A program made the translations under genes and the position numbers. From positions 1-64,000 of the forward strand of contig DATEAT010000036.1 in NCBI GenBank assembly GCA_035288225.1: a DNA stretch of 64,000 nucleotides, given 5' to 3'. Within the stretch, counting starts at the first letter, position 1. Each line of letters starts with the position of its first letter. A model generated the notes under the pieces. It did not search any database, was not told where the DNA came from, and saw nothing but the letters and a program-made list of their open reading frames with translations. This DNA is from RBG-16-64-43 sp035288225 (GTDB lineage Bacteria > Chloroflexota > Anaerolineae > Anaerolineales > RBG-16-64-43). Below, in pieces: positions 41,241 to 50,568 of the stretch.

Positions 41241-43085
41241 CTATTCCTCCGGAGGATCCCATTCGCGCAGGCGGCTGGCCTTGCGTGTACGATGGGCCAC
41301 GGTCACCCCGAGGTCCGGGTCGAGAACAAGGGTGACTTGCTTCTTCTTCTTGCCTTTCTTCTTCTTGCCCGTGCCGCCCTCTTCTTCCTCGGCTTCCTCT
41401 TCAACGACCTCGCCGGTAGGCAGGGTGCCGGGCAGGGCGGGGGCCTCGCCGGCCTCCGTCGTCTCAGCCACAGCCTCGGCGGGTGCACCCTCCGCTCCCG
41501 CAGCCTGTGCCGCCACCGGCGCACCTTCGGCCATATCCGGAGCCTCCGCCGCAACCTCGACTGCGACCGGTTCGGGCTCAACCACTTTCGCCGAAAGGAT
41601 CGCAGTCTGCAGCCGTGAGCGTAGATCCTCCAAGCTGCGGGCGCCGACTTCAGGCAGCCCCAATATCGAATCCGGGTCGAGCGTCAGTTGCTCGAAAGCC
41701 TGAGCGATGTTGGTGAGGCCGGCCCCGGTCAGCGCGGCCACCAGCGGCTCATCGAGCCCAATCTCGCTGAGGGGGATCTCGTACGCCGGCTGGGGGATGT
41801 TCTTGCGGATCTCGGCCAGCCGCCGCGCCTGTGCCTTGCGCCGGCTTTCCCGCTGTTGCGAGAGGGCCGACTCCACCAGGCTGACCAACTGCTCCATGGC
41901 TTGGTAGTCTTCAGGCGGCAGCGGGCGGCCTTCGGCCTTTTTGGCCAAGGCCTCGCTCACCGGCTTCACCAGCTCTGCGTGCTGCTCGGCGAGTTCGGCC
42001 AGCCCAGGATCGCTGGTTAGTTTGGCCAGCGCGTCGGAGGTCGCTTCCGGGATGCTCTTGATGTCGATCCGCCATCCGGTCAGCTTGGCCCCCAGCCGCG
42101 CGTTCACTCCCTCGCGGCCGATGGCCAGGCTCAGTTGGTCTTCGGAGACGACGACCAGGGCCGTCTTGCCGCGCTGCGGGTCGTCATCCAGGTACACCCC
42201 GGCCACCCGCGCCGGGCTGAGCGCCTTGGCAATGAAGGCCGCCGGGTCCGGGTTCCACTCGATGACGTCGATCTTCTCGTCGTGCAGCTCGCGCACGATG
42301 GCCTGGATTCGCCCGCCGCGCATGCCCACGCAGGCACCCACCGGGTCGAGGTTGGCCTGCAGCGCGGTCACCGCCACCTTCGAGCGGATGCCCGGCTCGC
42401 GGGCGATGCCTTTGATCTCGACCATGCCTTGGTAGATCTCGGGCACTTCCGCTTCGAGCAGGCGCCGCAGCATGCTGCGATCGGCGCGTGAGAGCGTGAT
42501 TTGCGGCCCGCGCGGTGTTCGCGAAACGTCCAAGAGATATGCGCGGATGCGATCGCGCGGTCGATAACGTTCTGTGGGCAATTGCTCGCGCTTGGGGAGC
42601 ACCGCTTCGGCGCGGCCCAGGGTGACGGTCACCGCTTGCGCGCCCACCGCTTGTATCGTCCCGTGGACGATCTCGCCCTTGCGCGCCGACCACTCGTCAA
42701 ACTGCTTGTCGCGCTCGGCGTCGCGCAGCCGTTGATGGACGATCTGCTTCGCAGTCTGCGTGGCGATGCGCCCGAAATCCTTGGGCGTGCTCTCCACCAG
42801 GATCAGCCCGCCCAGCTCGGCCTTTGGGTCCACTAACTGCGCATCGGTCAGGGTGACCTCGGTGCGCTCATCCTGAACGTCTTCGACGATTTCCTTCTCG
42901 GCGAAGATCTGGATCGTGCCTTTGGTGATGTCGACCTTGGCTTCCACCTGTTGTGCGTTGGAGGCATTGACCGCGCGGCGATAGGCGTTGACCAGCGCCG
43001 TCTCAAGCACTGAGAGCACCACCTCGCGAGGCAGGCCGTAATGCTCCAGCACCTCGTTGAAGGCCAAGATGAACTCGCTTTTCAT
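41241..43085 (-). CDS. nusA: Transcription factor NusA with long C-terminal tail
   Basis: 614 aa. The N-terminal RNA polymerase-binding domain (about 1-125) is followed by S1 (about 135-200), two KH domains (GACVGMRGGRIQAIVREL, REGVNARLGAKLTGWRIDI), then a helix-hairpin-helix-like stretch (LTGAGLTNIAQAFEQL). The last 130 residues are an Ala/Glu-rich acidic tail ending in a basic KKKKGKKKK block. NusA controls pausing, termination and antitermination. It starts the operon; no rimP gene is next to it. Confidence 0.96.
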   Translation of the reverse strand: MKSEFILAFNEVLEHYGLPREVVLSVLETALVNAYRRAVNASNAQQVEAKVDITKGTIQIFAEKEIVEDVQDERTEVTLTDAQLVDPKAELGGLILVESTPKDFGRIATQTAKQIVHQRLRDAERDKQFDEWSARKGEIVHGTIQAVGAQAVTVTLGRAEAVLPKREQLPTERYRPRDRIRAYLLDVSRTPRGPQITLSRADRSMLRRLLEAEVPEIYQGMVEIKGIAREPGIRSKVAVTALQANLDPVGACVGMRGGRIQAIVRELHDEKIDVIEWNPDPAAFIAKALSPARVAGVYLDDDPQRGKTALVVVSEDQLSLAIGREGVNARLGAKLTGWRIDIKSIPEATSDALAKLTSDPGLAELAEQHAELVKPVSEALAKKAEGRPLPPEDYQAMEQLVSLVESALSQQRESRRKAQARRLAEIRKNIPQPAYEIPLSEIGLDEPLVAALTGAGLTNIAQAFEQLTLDPDSILGLPEVGARSLEDLRSRLQTAILSAKVVEPEPVAVEVAAEAPDMAEGAPVAAQAAGAEGAPAEAVAETTEAGEAPALPGTLPTGEVVEEEAEEEEGGTGKKKKGKKKKQVTLVLDPDLGVTVAHRTRKASRLREWDPPEE

Positions 43086-43130
43086 TGTTCTTTCTATCTC
43101 CGTCCAGGGGCGAATGGCCGCCTATTACGC

Positions 43131-43157
43131 AGAAAAGTGGGGGACACCCACTTTTCT
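43131..43157 (-). promoter_or_regulatory. Perfect 11-bp hairpin in the nusA leader
   Basis: AGAAAAGTGGG and CCCACTTTTCT pair perfectly around a 5-base loop, about 45 bases before the nusA start and downstream of its likely promoter. No U-run follows on the minus strand. It could be an attenuator or protein-binding hairpin. Confidence 0.5.
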
Positions 43158-43193
43158 GAACCCAACGACCTCAACCGAGAGAAACCTACTGAG

Positions 43194-43202
43194 ATTCTAG
43201 CA
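43194..43202 (-). promoter_or_regulatory. Extended -10 promoter for the nusA operon
   Basis: On the minus strand the sequence reads TGCTAGAAT, an extended -10 with hexamer TAGAAT (43194-43199). It predicts a leader of about 100 bases that includes the 11-bp hairpin. Confidence 0.5.
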
Positions 43203-43302
43203 CATTCGTCGCCCGCCAGCAAGACCCGGTTTGCCGTTGCCCACCGGCAACAGCCGGCAGCCCCGTCCCCGGCACGTGCCTCGTGCCGCTGCTTTGCCTG
43301 CC

Positions 43303-43638
43303 TCAGGCCGTCGGCGTAAGGAAGGTCTCAAAAACCTCACGCAGCATCGCCTCCGGCAGGGCGCCCATCTGACGGTTCACCGGCTCGCCCTGGCGGAAAA
43401 AGATCAGCGTCGGGATGCCGCGGACGTCATATCGTTCTGCCAGGCCCTGGTTGTCGTCGGTATTGACTTTGGCCACCAACAACCGGCCGTCGAATTCCTC
43501 GGCCAACTTCTCTAGGGCCGGGGCGATCATCCGGCACGGCCCGCACCATGGGGCCCAGAAATCCACCACGACCGGCATCGGCGCGTGCAGTACCTGAGTC
43601 TCGAAATCGGTTTCGCTTACGTGCATTGGCTGCGGCAT
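43303..43638 (-). CDS. trxA: Thioredoxin
   Basis: 111 aa with no signal peptide. VVDFWAPWCGPCRM carries the WCGPC redox pair; VRGIPTLIFFRQGE carries the cis-proline. It is a general cytoplasmic disulfide reductase. ATG 43638 has GCAGGAG upstream; ATG 43626 would shorten it by four residues. Confidence 0.96.
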   Translation of the reverse strand: MPQPMHVSETDFETQVLHAPMPVVVDFWAPWCGPCRMIAPALEKLAEEFDGRLLVAKVNTDDNQGLAERYDVRGIPTLIFFRQGEPVNRQMGALPEAMLREVFETFLTPTA

Positions 43639-44054
43639 GTGTACTCCTGCGGGTCCCTGTGGTCGTGATGTATGCCCCTTGGCGAAGCGGCTCCCGCCCG
43701 AATGCGCGAGCGTGATCCCATTGTGCCGCCGTTTTGGGTCTCTTACATGGGATATCGGTCACGTCTCCCGCAGTCCATTCGTCCTTGCCGGACCCCGCGC
43801 GTTGCATGCTCACGCCCTTGGGCCATCGTGTGAGAAGCCTTCGGATGTCCGGCGAGATCGACCGCCCACCGCTGCGGGTGTTGCCCGCCGGTCATGCCTT
43901 ACGGCCGCGCCCGCCGCGAAGCATGGGGCGAGGGTCGAGAGGCTTGGGGCAGCCCATGCGCTCGCCGCCCCGTCCGCACCCGCGGCTCGAATCGCTCCAT
44001 GCGGCGAGGCGCGATGGGCATTGTATAATCGGGTGAGTTCAACCGAGGCAGTCG
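43639..44054. other. Gene-free region between trxA and scpA
   Basis: 416 bases with no convincing gene on either strand. It holds the upstream DNA of both divergent genes and a TATAAT near the scpA side. No tRNA, repeat or strong hairpin is seen. Confidence 0.6.
44024..44029 (+). promoter_or_regulatory. -10 element for scpA
   Basis: Perfect TATAAT preceded by TTG, 25 bases before ATG 44055. No clear -35 hexamer. Confidence 0.45.
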
Positions 44055-44828
44055 ATGCCCGAGACGATCCTGAGCCACCCGAGCTATACCGTCCAGCTCC
44101 CCGTTTTTGAGGGGCCGCTCGATTTGCTGTTGCACCTCATCGAGCGGGCCGAGCTGGATATCACGCGTGTGGCCCTAGCCCAGGTCACGGACCAGTTCTT
44201 GGGCTATCTGGCATCGATGCAGGAACGCCACCTGGAAGAAGTGGTCGGCTTTCTGGTCATTGCCGCCCGCCTGTTGCAGATCAAGAGCGAGGCCCTGCTC
44301 CCGCGGCCGCCGCAGCGCGAAGTGGGGGAAGAGGATCCGGGCGAAGAGCTCGCCCGCCTGTTGCGCCTCTACCGTGCCTTCAAGCGCTCGGCCGAGTTTC
44401 TTCACTATCGCGAGCAGTTGGGGCTGCGCAGCTACGTTCGTCTGGCGCCGCCCCCGCGCGTGCCGCCGCGCTTCGACCTGAGCACGGTGACCCTCGCCGA
44501 CCTGACTCGTGCCGCGGCCACGGTGCTCTCCCGCGCGCCCGAGCCGCCGCCCCTCAACCTGATGGTCAGCGCGCCCAAGGTGACCATTCGCGAACAGATC
44601 CGCCGCATCGCCGATGCGATCCGCGCCGATGGGAAAGCTGCCTTCCACCGGGTTATCCGTGGCTTCCAAACCAAGATGGAAGTGGTGGTGGCCTTTCTGG
44701 CGATGCTGGAACTGGTCAAGCGGCGCCAAGTCGTGGCCCGTCAATTCGAGCTGTTCGGCGAGATCGAATTGGTCCCGACCGAAACCTGGAACGATCAGGC
44801 GGATTTTGAACTTGAGTTTGGCGAGTAG
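44055..44828 (+). CDS. scpA: Segregation and condensation protein ScpA
   Basis: 257 aa kleisin of the SMC-ScpAB condensin. The N-terminal FEGPLDLLLHLIERAELDI and FLVIAARLLQIKSEALLP are highly typical; the C-terminal winged helix includes VVVAFLAMLELVKRRQV, which binds the SMC head. scpB usually follows scpA; here mutL does. Confidence 0.95.
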   Translation: MPETILSHPSYTVQLPVFEGPLDLLLHLIERAELDITRVALAQVTDQFLGYLASMQERHLEEVVGFLVIAARLLQIKSEALLPRPPQREVGEEDPGEELARLLRLYRAFKRSAEFLHYREQLGLRSYVRLAPPPRVPPRFDLSTVTLADLTRAAATVLSRAPEPPPLNLMVSAPKVTIREQIRRIADAIRADGKAAFHRVIRGFQTKMEVVVAFLAMLELVKRRQVVARQFELFGEIELVPTETWNDQADFELEFGE

Positions 44829-44915
44829 CGGCCCAGACTGCCGCGGGAGCGCGCCTCTCAAGCCTCAAGCGCACTCCGCCGGTAACGACATCTTCCTCTT
44901 TCTGCGCGAGTCCTG

Positions 44916-46664
44916 ATGCCTATCCGCCTGTTGCCGCCTGAGCTGACCGCAAAGATCGCCGCGGGCGAGGTCGTCGAGCGGCCGGCCTCGGTCGTCAAGG
45001 AACTGCTCGAAAACGCGCTGGATGCCGGTGCGCGGAGCATTGCCGTCGAGATTGAGGCCGCCGGCACTCGGCGCATTCGTGTCACCGACGACGGCCGCGG
45101 AATCCCCTCGGCCGAAATCACCCTGGCCCTGGCGCGACACGCCACGAGCAAACTGGCGCAGGCCGAAGACCTCGAACACATCACCACCCTCGGCTTTCGC
45201 GGCGAAGCGCTGGCCTCGATTGCCTCTGTCGCACGCGTGACGCTGGCCAGCCGCAGCGCGGACGAGGCCAAGGGCGCGCAGGTGCATGTTGAGGGGGGCA
45301 GCGGTGGCGCAGTTCAACCTGTCGGTGCGCCGCCCGGCACCACGGTAACCGTGGAAGATCTGTTTTTCGCCGTACCCGCGCGACTGAAGTTTCTCAAGTC
45401 CGAACTTACGGAGCGACGGCAAATCGAACTGGTGGTCTCGCGCTACGCTCTGGCTTACCCCCAGGTGCGTTTCGCGCTGGATGTTGGCGGGCGGCCGGCG
45501 CTGCGCTCGAGCGGCAGCGGTGACAGGCGCGAGGCCTTGGCCAGCGTATTCGGGCTCGACGAAGCGCGGCAGATGCTCGAGCTTCAGCCGCCGCCCGTGG
45601 CGGGCGACATCATCGTCAGCGGATTCGCCAGCCCGCCCAGTCTCACTCGCTCCAACCGCAAGGAGATCATCCTCTTCGTCAATGGCCGCTGGATACAGGA
45701 TGCGGCGCTGACGGCGGCCGTCGTCCAGGCTTACCACACTTTGCTGATGATCGGCCGCTACCCGATGGCGGCGGTCTTCATCGCGTTGCCCACGGAAGAC
45801 GTGGATGTCAACGTTCACCCGGCCAAGAGCGAGGTCCGCTTCCGTTCCGCAGAACGCGTCTTCTCGGCCGTGCAGCGCACATTGCGCACCACACTCATGC
45901 ACTCAGGCGCGGGCGTCGCCGCGGCCGCCTCCGACTGGCGCGGGGCGGGGTGGGTGGCCCACGTTGAGCCATCCGCGGCGATCGCCTGGCCAGATCGATC
46001 ATCCCTTCAAGCAGCACCCGCAACCGACTCCGGCGCGCCGCCAGCCCCGATCTCGCTTCCCGCCAGCGCGGTGCTGCCGCATGTCCACCTTCCGCTTCTG
46101 CGAGTGATCGGCCAGGTGGGCACGACCTACATCGTAGCCGAAGGGCCCGATGGCCTGTACCTGATCGATCAGCATGCGGCGCACGAGCGCGTGTTGTTCG
46201 AACAATTCCTTCGCGAGCGGGATGAACATCGCATTTCGCAGCCGATGCTCGCTCCGGTGGTCTTCGAGGTGCCCGCCGCGCAGGCCGGCCTGCTCCAGGC
46301 CGAGCTGGAAACACTGCAACGCCTCGGCTTCGATATTCAACCGTTTGGCGGCTCGAGCTTCCAGGTGCGCGCTGTTCCGCAACTGGTGCAGGGGGCAGAT
46401 CCGGTGCAGGCGGTGCGCGCGGTGGTTGAGGAATTCGAGGAAGACGAAACACCCCTGGCCCGCGAAAAGGAGCGACGCCTCATCGCCCGCATCTGCAAGC
46501 GCGTGGCGGTGAAGGGTGGCCAGACGCTCAGCTCCAGCGAGCAGGAGGATCTTGTCTCGCGGCTCGAGGCCTGCGACTCACCGCGCACCTGCCCGCATGG
46601 ACGGCCGACGATGGTCCACCTTTCCGTCGACCTGCTCGAACGCCAATTCGGTCGCAGGGGTTGA
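44916..46664 (+). CDS. mutL: DNA mismatch repair protein MutL
   Basis: 582 aa. The N-terminal GHKL ATPase has ELLENALDAGA, DDGRGI and HATSKL...GFRGEALASI. The C-terminal dimerisation domain carries DQHAAHERVLFE (D418 onward), matching the metal-binding DQHA(x)2E(x)4E nicking motif, and CPHGRP near the end. It should therefore be an endonuclease-type MutL, as in most bacteria without MutH. No mutS in the window. Confidence 0.96.
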   Translation: MPIRLLPPELTAKIAAGEVVERPASVVKELLENALDAGARSIAVEIEAAGTRRIRVTDDGRGIPSAEITLALARHATSKLAQAEDLEHITTLGFRGEALASIASVARVTLASRSADEAKGAQVHVEGGSGGAVQPVGAPPGTTVTVEDLFFAVPARLKFLKSELTERRQIELVVSRYALAYPQVRFALDVGGRPALRSSGSGDRREALASVFGLDEARQMLELQPPPVAGDIIVSGFASPPSLTRSNRKEIILFVNGRWIQDAALTAAVVQAYHTLLMIGRYPMAAVFIALPTEDVDVNVHPAKSEVRFRSAERVFSAVQRTLRTTLMHSGAGVAAAASDWRGAGWVAHVEPSAAIAWPDRSSLQAAPATDSGAPPAPISLPASAVLPHVHLPLLRVIGQVGTTYIVAEGPDGLYLIDQHAAHERVLFEQFLRERDEHRISQPMLAPVVFEVPAAQAGLLQAELETLQRLGFDIQPFGGSSFQVRAVPQLVQGADPVQAVRAVVEEFEEDETPLAREKERRLIARICKRVAVKGGQTLSSSEQEDLVSRLEACDSPRTCPHGRPTMVHLSVDLLERQFGRRG

Positions 46665-46787
46665 GGCGCGGCGGCGTGTTGCGCGGTCGTTCACGCAACG
46701 ATGCCCGGCGTAACGAGAGACCTGCTCCGCCACTCAATTGAATCGTGCGAAGGATGAAGGAGGCGCCGGCGATCGGGCTTGGCGGCG

Positions 46788-47273
46788 CTAGCTCTTGCCT
46801 GCGGGGAAGTCCGGCGGGGTGAGACCCCCACGTTCGCTGTTGATCTTGGCGATTCCGTTGCGCACCTGCGAGAGCAGGTGGGTGATTTCGGCTTCGAGCT
46901 TGGAAAGCGATTCGAGCACGTACTCGTCGGCGTCTCGGCGCATGCCTTCCGCCTCCTGGCGCGCTTGGGTGAGGATCAGCTCGGCGCGCGATTGGGCGGC
47001 GGTCGTGATCGCGTCCTGCGTCACGAGCGTCTCGATCCGCTGGCGCCCCAGCTCAACCGTTCGCTGCGATTCCTCCTGAGCCTGAGCGAGAAGCCGGTCG
47101 CGTTGGGCCAGCACCTGCTGCGCCTTCTTGACCTCTTCGGGGATGGTCACACGCAGCTGGTCGATCAGTTCGAGGAATCGATCCTCGTTGACGATCGTGT
47201 CGTTGGTGAAAGGGAAATGTCGGCCACTGTTGAACAGCTCCTCCAACCGATCGACGAGGTGAAGGATGTCCAT
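46788..47273 (-). CDS. Coiled-coil protein of unknown function
   Basis: 161 aa. A conserved-looking N-terminus (LVDRLEELFNSGRHFPFTND) is followed by a long predicted coiled coil (about residues 35-145, rich in Glu, Gln, Arg, Ala, Leu with heptad spacing). It resembles proteins labelled ATP synthase subunit B-like or DivIVA-like, but lacks the membrane helix of subunit b. It lies 191 bases downstream of coaD on the same strand. The function is not known to me. Confidence 0.75.
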   Translation of the reverse strand: MDILHLVDRLEELFNSGRHFPFTNDTIVNEDRFLELIDQLRVTIPEEVKKAQQVLAQRDRLLAQAQEESQRTVELGRQRIETLVTQDAITTAAQSRAELILTQARQEAEGMRRDADEYVLESLSKLEAEITHLLSQVRNGIAKINSERGGLTPPDFPAGKS

Positions 47274-47464
47274 GGCTGCCTCCGACCCGGGGGCCTGCGC
47301 AAGGGATACGTGGCCGGCACTCACCGGCGCACGGCGGCCGACTGTCACGGTTCCCCGCCTTGCACCGACCGCCTGCAACGTTCCATGCAAGCGTACACTG
47401 AATTGTATCGGCCGTCAATTCGGCGCCTTATCGTGCGCGCCGCGCGGCCCCTTGACCAAACCGG

Positions 47465-47992
47465 TCAGTCGCGCAAAGAGGTCATGGGCACGAGGCGCTG
47501 GCCTTCCTCGCCCAATTCGGCGAAACGGCGGGTGAGGGCGGTCGCAACATGCGGCGGCACCATGCTGCTGACGTCGCCGCCCAGCATGGCGATCTCACGC
47601 ACGGTGCTCGATGAAAGGAAGGTGTGTTCCTCGCTGGTGATGAGCGCCATGACCTCGATCCCGCTCACCAGGCGATGGTTGGCGAGAGCCATTCGGAATT
47701 CGTGTTCGAAATCCGAAAACACCCTCAGGCCGCGCACGATCACTTGGGCGTTGATGCTGCGGCAGAACTCCACCGTCAGGCCGCTGTAACCGGTCACCCG
47801 GAAGCGGTCCTGCCCCGCCAGTGAGCGCCGCACCAGGTCCAGGCGCTCTTCCGGGCTGAAGAGGAGGCTCTTGAGCGGGCGGTCGTATACCGCCACAACC
47901 ACTTCCTCGAAGAGGCGCGCGGCCCGTTGCGCAATGTCGATGTGGCCGTGGTGGATCGGGTCGAAGGTTCCTGGGAAGACGGCGCGGACCAT
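47465..47992 (-). CDS. coaD: Phosphopantetheine adenylyltransferase
   Basis: 175 aa. It adenylates 4'-phosphopantetheine, the fourth step to coenzyme A. FPGTFDPIHHGHIDI carries the nucleotidyltransferase HxGH, and EHTFLSSSTVREIA the second ATP motif. Its ATG shares one base with the recG stop (TGATG). The pantetheine arm it helps make is the ACP prosthetic group. Confidence 0.96.
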   Translation of the reverse strand: MVRAVFPGTFDPIHHGHIDIAQRAARLFEEVVVAVYDRPLKSLLFSPEERLDLVRRSLAGQDRFRVTGYSGLTVEFCRSINAQVIVRGLRVFSDFEHEFRMALANHRLVSGIEVMALITSEEHTFLSSSTVREIAMLGGDVSSMVPPHVATALTRRFAELGEEGQRLVPMTSLRD

Positions 47993-50520
47993 CAGGACAC
48001 ATCTCCTTGTCCGGGCATCCACAAGGCGGCCAGTCGCTCGGCCAGGAGTTGGTGCTCCGGACGCTCAAGGCGCGGATCGGCCTCATACAGCCGTCGGGCG
48101 GCAGCGCGTGCCTGTTCGATAAGTTGCAGGTCGGTCAGCTTGGCCAGGCGCAGGTCGGCGTATCCAGATTGCCGCGTGCCGAGAAAGTCGCCCGGGCCGC
48201 GCTGTTCGAGATCGCGTTCGGCCAGGATGAAACCGTCGTGGGTCTCCTCCATGGCCTTCAGCCGTTCATTGTCGGCCTCGTTCTCGGAATCGGCAACCAG
48301 CAGGCAAGAGGACGCATAAGGCCCGCGTCCTACGCGGCCGCGGAATTGGTGCAGTTGAGCCAGCCCGAACCGGTTGGCCCCCTCGACCATCATCACCGTG
48401 GCGTTCGGAATGTCGACGCCCACCTCCACCACGGAGGTGCTCACCAGCACGTGCACCTCGCCGTCGCGGAAGCGCCGCATCACGTTCTCTTTCTCATCCG
48501 CCTTCAGCCGGCCGTGGAGCAAGCCCAGCTGCCAATCGGGGAACACCTCTTTTTGCAGGCGCTGGTGTTCCTCTACCGCCGAGGCCGCCTCGGTCGTTTC
48601 GGATTCTTCAACCAGCGGGCAGATGATGAAGGCCTGTCGCCCTTGGCGCAGTTGGCCAATGATGTAGGCATAGGCTCGCTCGCGCTCGGTGGGCAGCATC
48701 ACCCGCGTCGTGGTCGGCTCGCGCCCCGGGGGCATCTCATCCAGCAGCGCCAGGTCCAGATCGCCATACACTGTCAGCGCCAACGAACGCGGGATGGGAG
48801 TGGCCGTCATTACCAGCAGATGCGGCGTGCCGCCCTTGGCTCGCAGCGCGGCGCGCTGCTCTACGCCGAAGCGGTGTTGCTCGTCAATTACCGCCAGGTC
48901 CAGGTGGGCGAATTTCACGGTCGGTTCGAGTAGCGCGTGGGTACCGATCACTACCCTTATCTTTCCCGCGGCCAGACCCTCGCGGATGGCGGCCTTTTCG
49001 CTTTCGGGTGTGGAGCCAAGCAGCAAAGCGATCTCGTCACGGCGCACGGGGTAGGCCGAAGACTCGCCGGGGTTGTCCGCCTCTCCGGTCAAGAAGCGTG
49101 TGAAGGTGCGGAAGTGCTGCTCGGCCAAGATGCTCGTGGGTGCCAGTATGGCCACCTGGCCTTGGTGGCAGGCCACGACATACGCCGCGCCGGCGGCAAC
49201 GGCTGTTTTTCCCGATCCGACGTCACCCTGCAGCAAGCGGTTCATCGGCCGACCCGACGCCAGATCGGCCAGTATCTCTCCCAAGGCGCGCTCCTGAGCC
49301 GCCGTCAGCGCATAGCCCAAACCGGATTTCCACTCGGCCAAGTTCTCCGGGGCGGGAAACGAGGTGGCTTGCGTTTGCTCCCAATCGGCCTTCTGTTGCA
49401 GCACGCCGATTTGCAGGCACAGCAGTTCGTCAAAGGCCAACCGGCGCTGAGCTGCGCGCAGGCTCTCCCATGAGTCCGGGAAATGCGCCTGCTGCAGCGC
49501 CGCACTCATCCCCATCCACCCGCCATTCTTGAGCAGATCGCTCGGCAGCGGCTCGGGCATGCGTGGGGCCCAGTAGCGGACGGTGCTCTCCATCATGCGC
49601 CGCATCGATTTCTGATACAGGCCGGAGGTCAGGCCGTAGATTGGGACGATACGTCGGGTGTGTAATTGCTGGCGCTCCACCAGCTCCCACTCCGGGCTGG
49701 TCATTGTCAGGCGGCCCAGGTATTGATCGATGCGCCCGGAAAGCGCCAGCATATCCCCCTTGCGGAAGCGCTGGGCCAGCCAGGGCTGGTTGAACCAGGT
49801 GACGCGCATCGCGCCGCTGCCGTCGCTCACCACGGCTTCGACGATGACCCGCTGCCCACCACGGGTGCGGCGAGTCTCGACCGAGTCGAGCGCACCGATC
49901 ACGGTGACCACCTCGCCATACCATAGCCGATTGATGGGTTTGAGGCTCGAATAATCGACGAAGCGGCGTGGAAGGAACCACAGCAGATCGCCCAGGTTGA
50001 AGAGCCCAAGGCGTTCCATAGTCTGCGCCGTTTGAGGCCCCACCCCTTTGATGACGGTGAGCGGGGACTTGAGCGCCGACAGATCGCGCGCCGGCGGCTC
50101 GCCCGGCGGCTGAAGCTGGGCGTGCTCCGCTCGAGAGGGTGAGGGGGCGTCTTCACTCGTGGAAGCGGCGGGCTCAACGGCTGCAGTCAAGGGGGCAGGC
50201 GCCGAAGCCGACATCGTCGGGCGTGAAGGGGTCGCATGGGTGGGGACCGACCCATCCGCTGGCTCCACCGCCTGCGTGCCGCTCAGGTTGTGCCACAGGC
50301 CGCGCAACATTTCTTCGCGCGAAGCGGGCGAGAGGCGGTCGTAATCGCGCAGCCGGCTCTCCACAAGTTGGATGGCGCGCGCAGGCAGACCTCCGGCCTG
50401 GGCCTCCTGCGTCCAACTCTCCAGGATGCGCTCCAAGCCGCCCATCACGGCGCGGTTGTCGTAGCCGCGTTCGGCCTCAAGGCTGATGATCTTGCTGAGT
50501 CGTTCGAGGGCAGAATTCAT
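47992..50520 (-). CDS. recG: ATP-dependent DNA helicase RecG
   Basis: 842 aa. About 150 residues at the N-terminus are a helical region plus a Pro/Ala/Ser-rich linker not present in E. coli RecG. The wedge/OB domain follows (FLPRRFVDYSS), then the motor (GDVGSGKTAVA, DEQHRFG, TATPIPRSLALT, QFRGRVGRG) and the C-terminal RecG tail. It remodels stalled forks and branched DNA. Confidence 0.96.
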   Translation of the reverse strand: MNSALERLSKIISLEAERGYDNRAVMGGLERILESWTQEAQAGGLPARAIQLVESRLRDYDRLSPASREEMLRGLWHNLSGTQAVEPADGSVPTHATPSRPTMSASAPAPLTAAVEPAASTSEDAPSPSRAEHAQLQPPGEPPARDLSALKSPLTVIKGVGPQTAQTMERLGLFNLGDLLWFLPRRFVDYSSLKPINRLWYGEVVTVIGALDSVETRRTRGGQRVIVEAVVSDGSGAMRVTWFNQPWLAQRFRKGDMLALSGRIDQYLGRLTMTSPEWELVERQQLHTRRIVPIYGLTSGLYQKSMRRMMESTVRYWAPRMPEPLPSDLLKNGGWMGMSAALQQAHFPDSWESLRAAQRRLAFDELLCLQIGVLQQKADWEQTQATSFPAPENLAEWKSGLGYALTAAQERALGEILADLASGRPMNRLLQGDVGSGKTAVAAGAAYVVACHQGQVAILAPTSILAEQHFRTFTRFLTGEADNPGESSAYPVRRDEIALLLGSTPESEKAAIREGLAAGKIRVVIGTHALLEPTVKFAHLDLAVIDEQHRFGVEQRAALRAKGGTPHLLVMTATPIPRSLALTVYGDLDLALLDEMPPGREPTTTRVMLPTERERAYAYIIGQLRQGRQAFIICPLVEESETTEAASAVEEHQRLQKEVFPDWQLGLLHGRLKADEKENVMRRFRDGEVHVLVSTSVVEVGVDIPNATVMMVEGANRFGLAQLHQFRGRVGRGPYASSCLLVADSENEADNERLKAMEETHDGFILAERDLEQRGPGDFLGTRQSGYADLRLAKLTDLQLIEQARAAARRLYEADPRLERPEHQLLAERLAALWMPGQGDVS

Positions 50521-50568
50521 GAAGATGGATTATACGCGGGGAGCCGCCTGCCGACGCGGACCGCGGGG

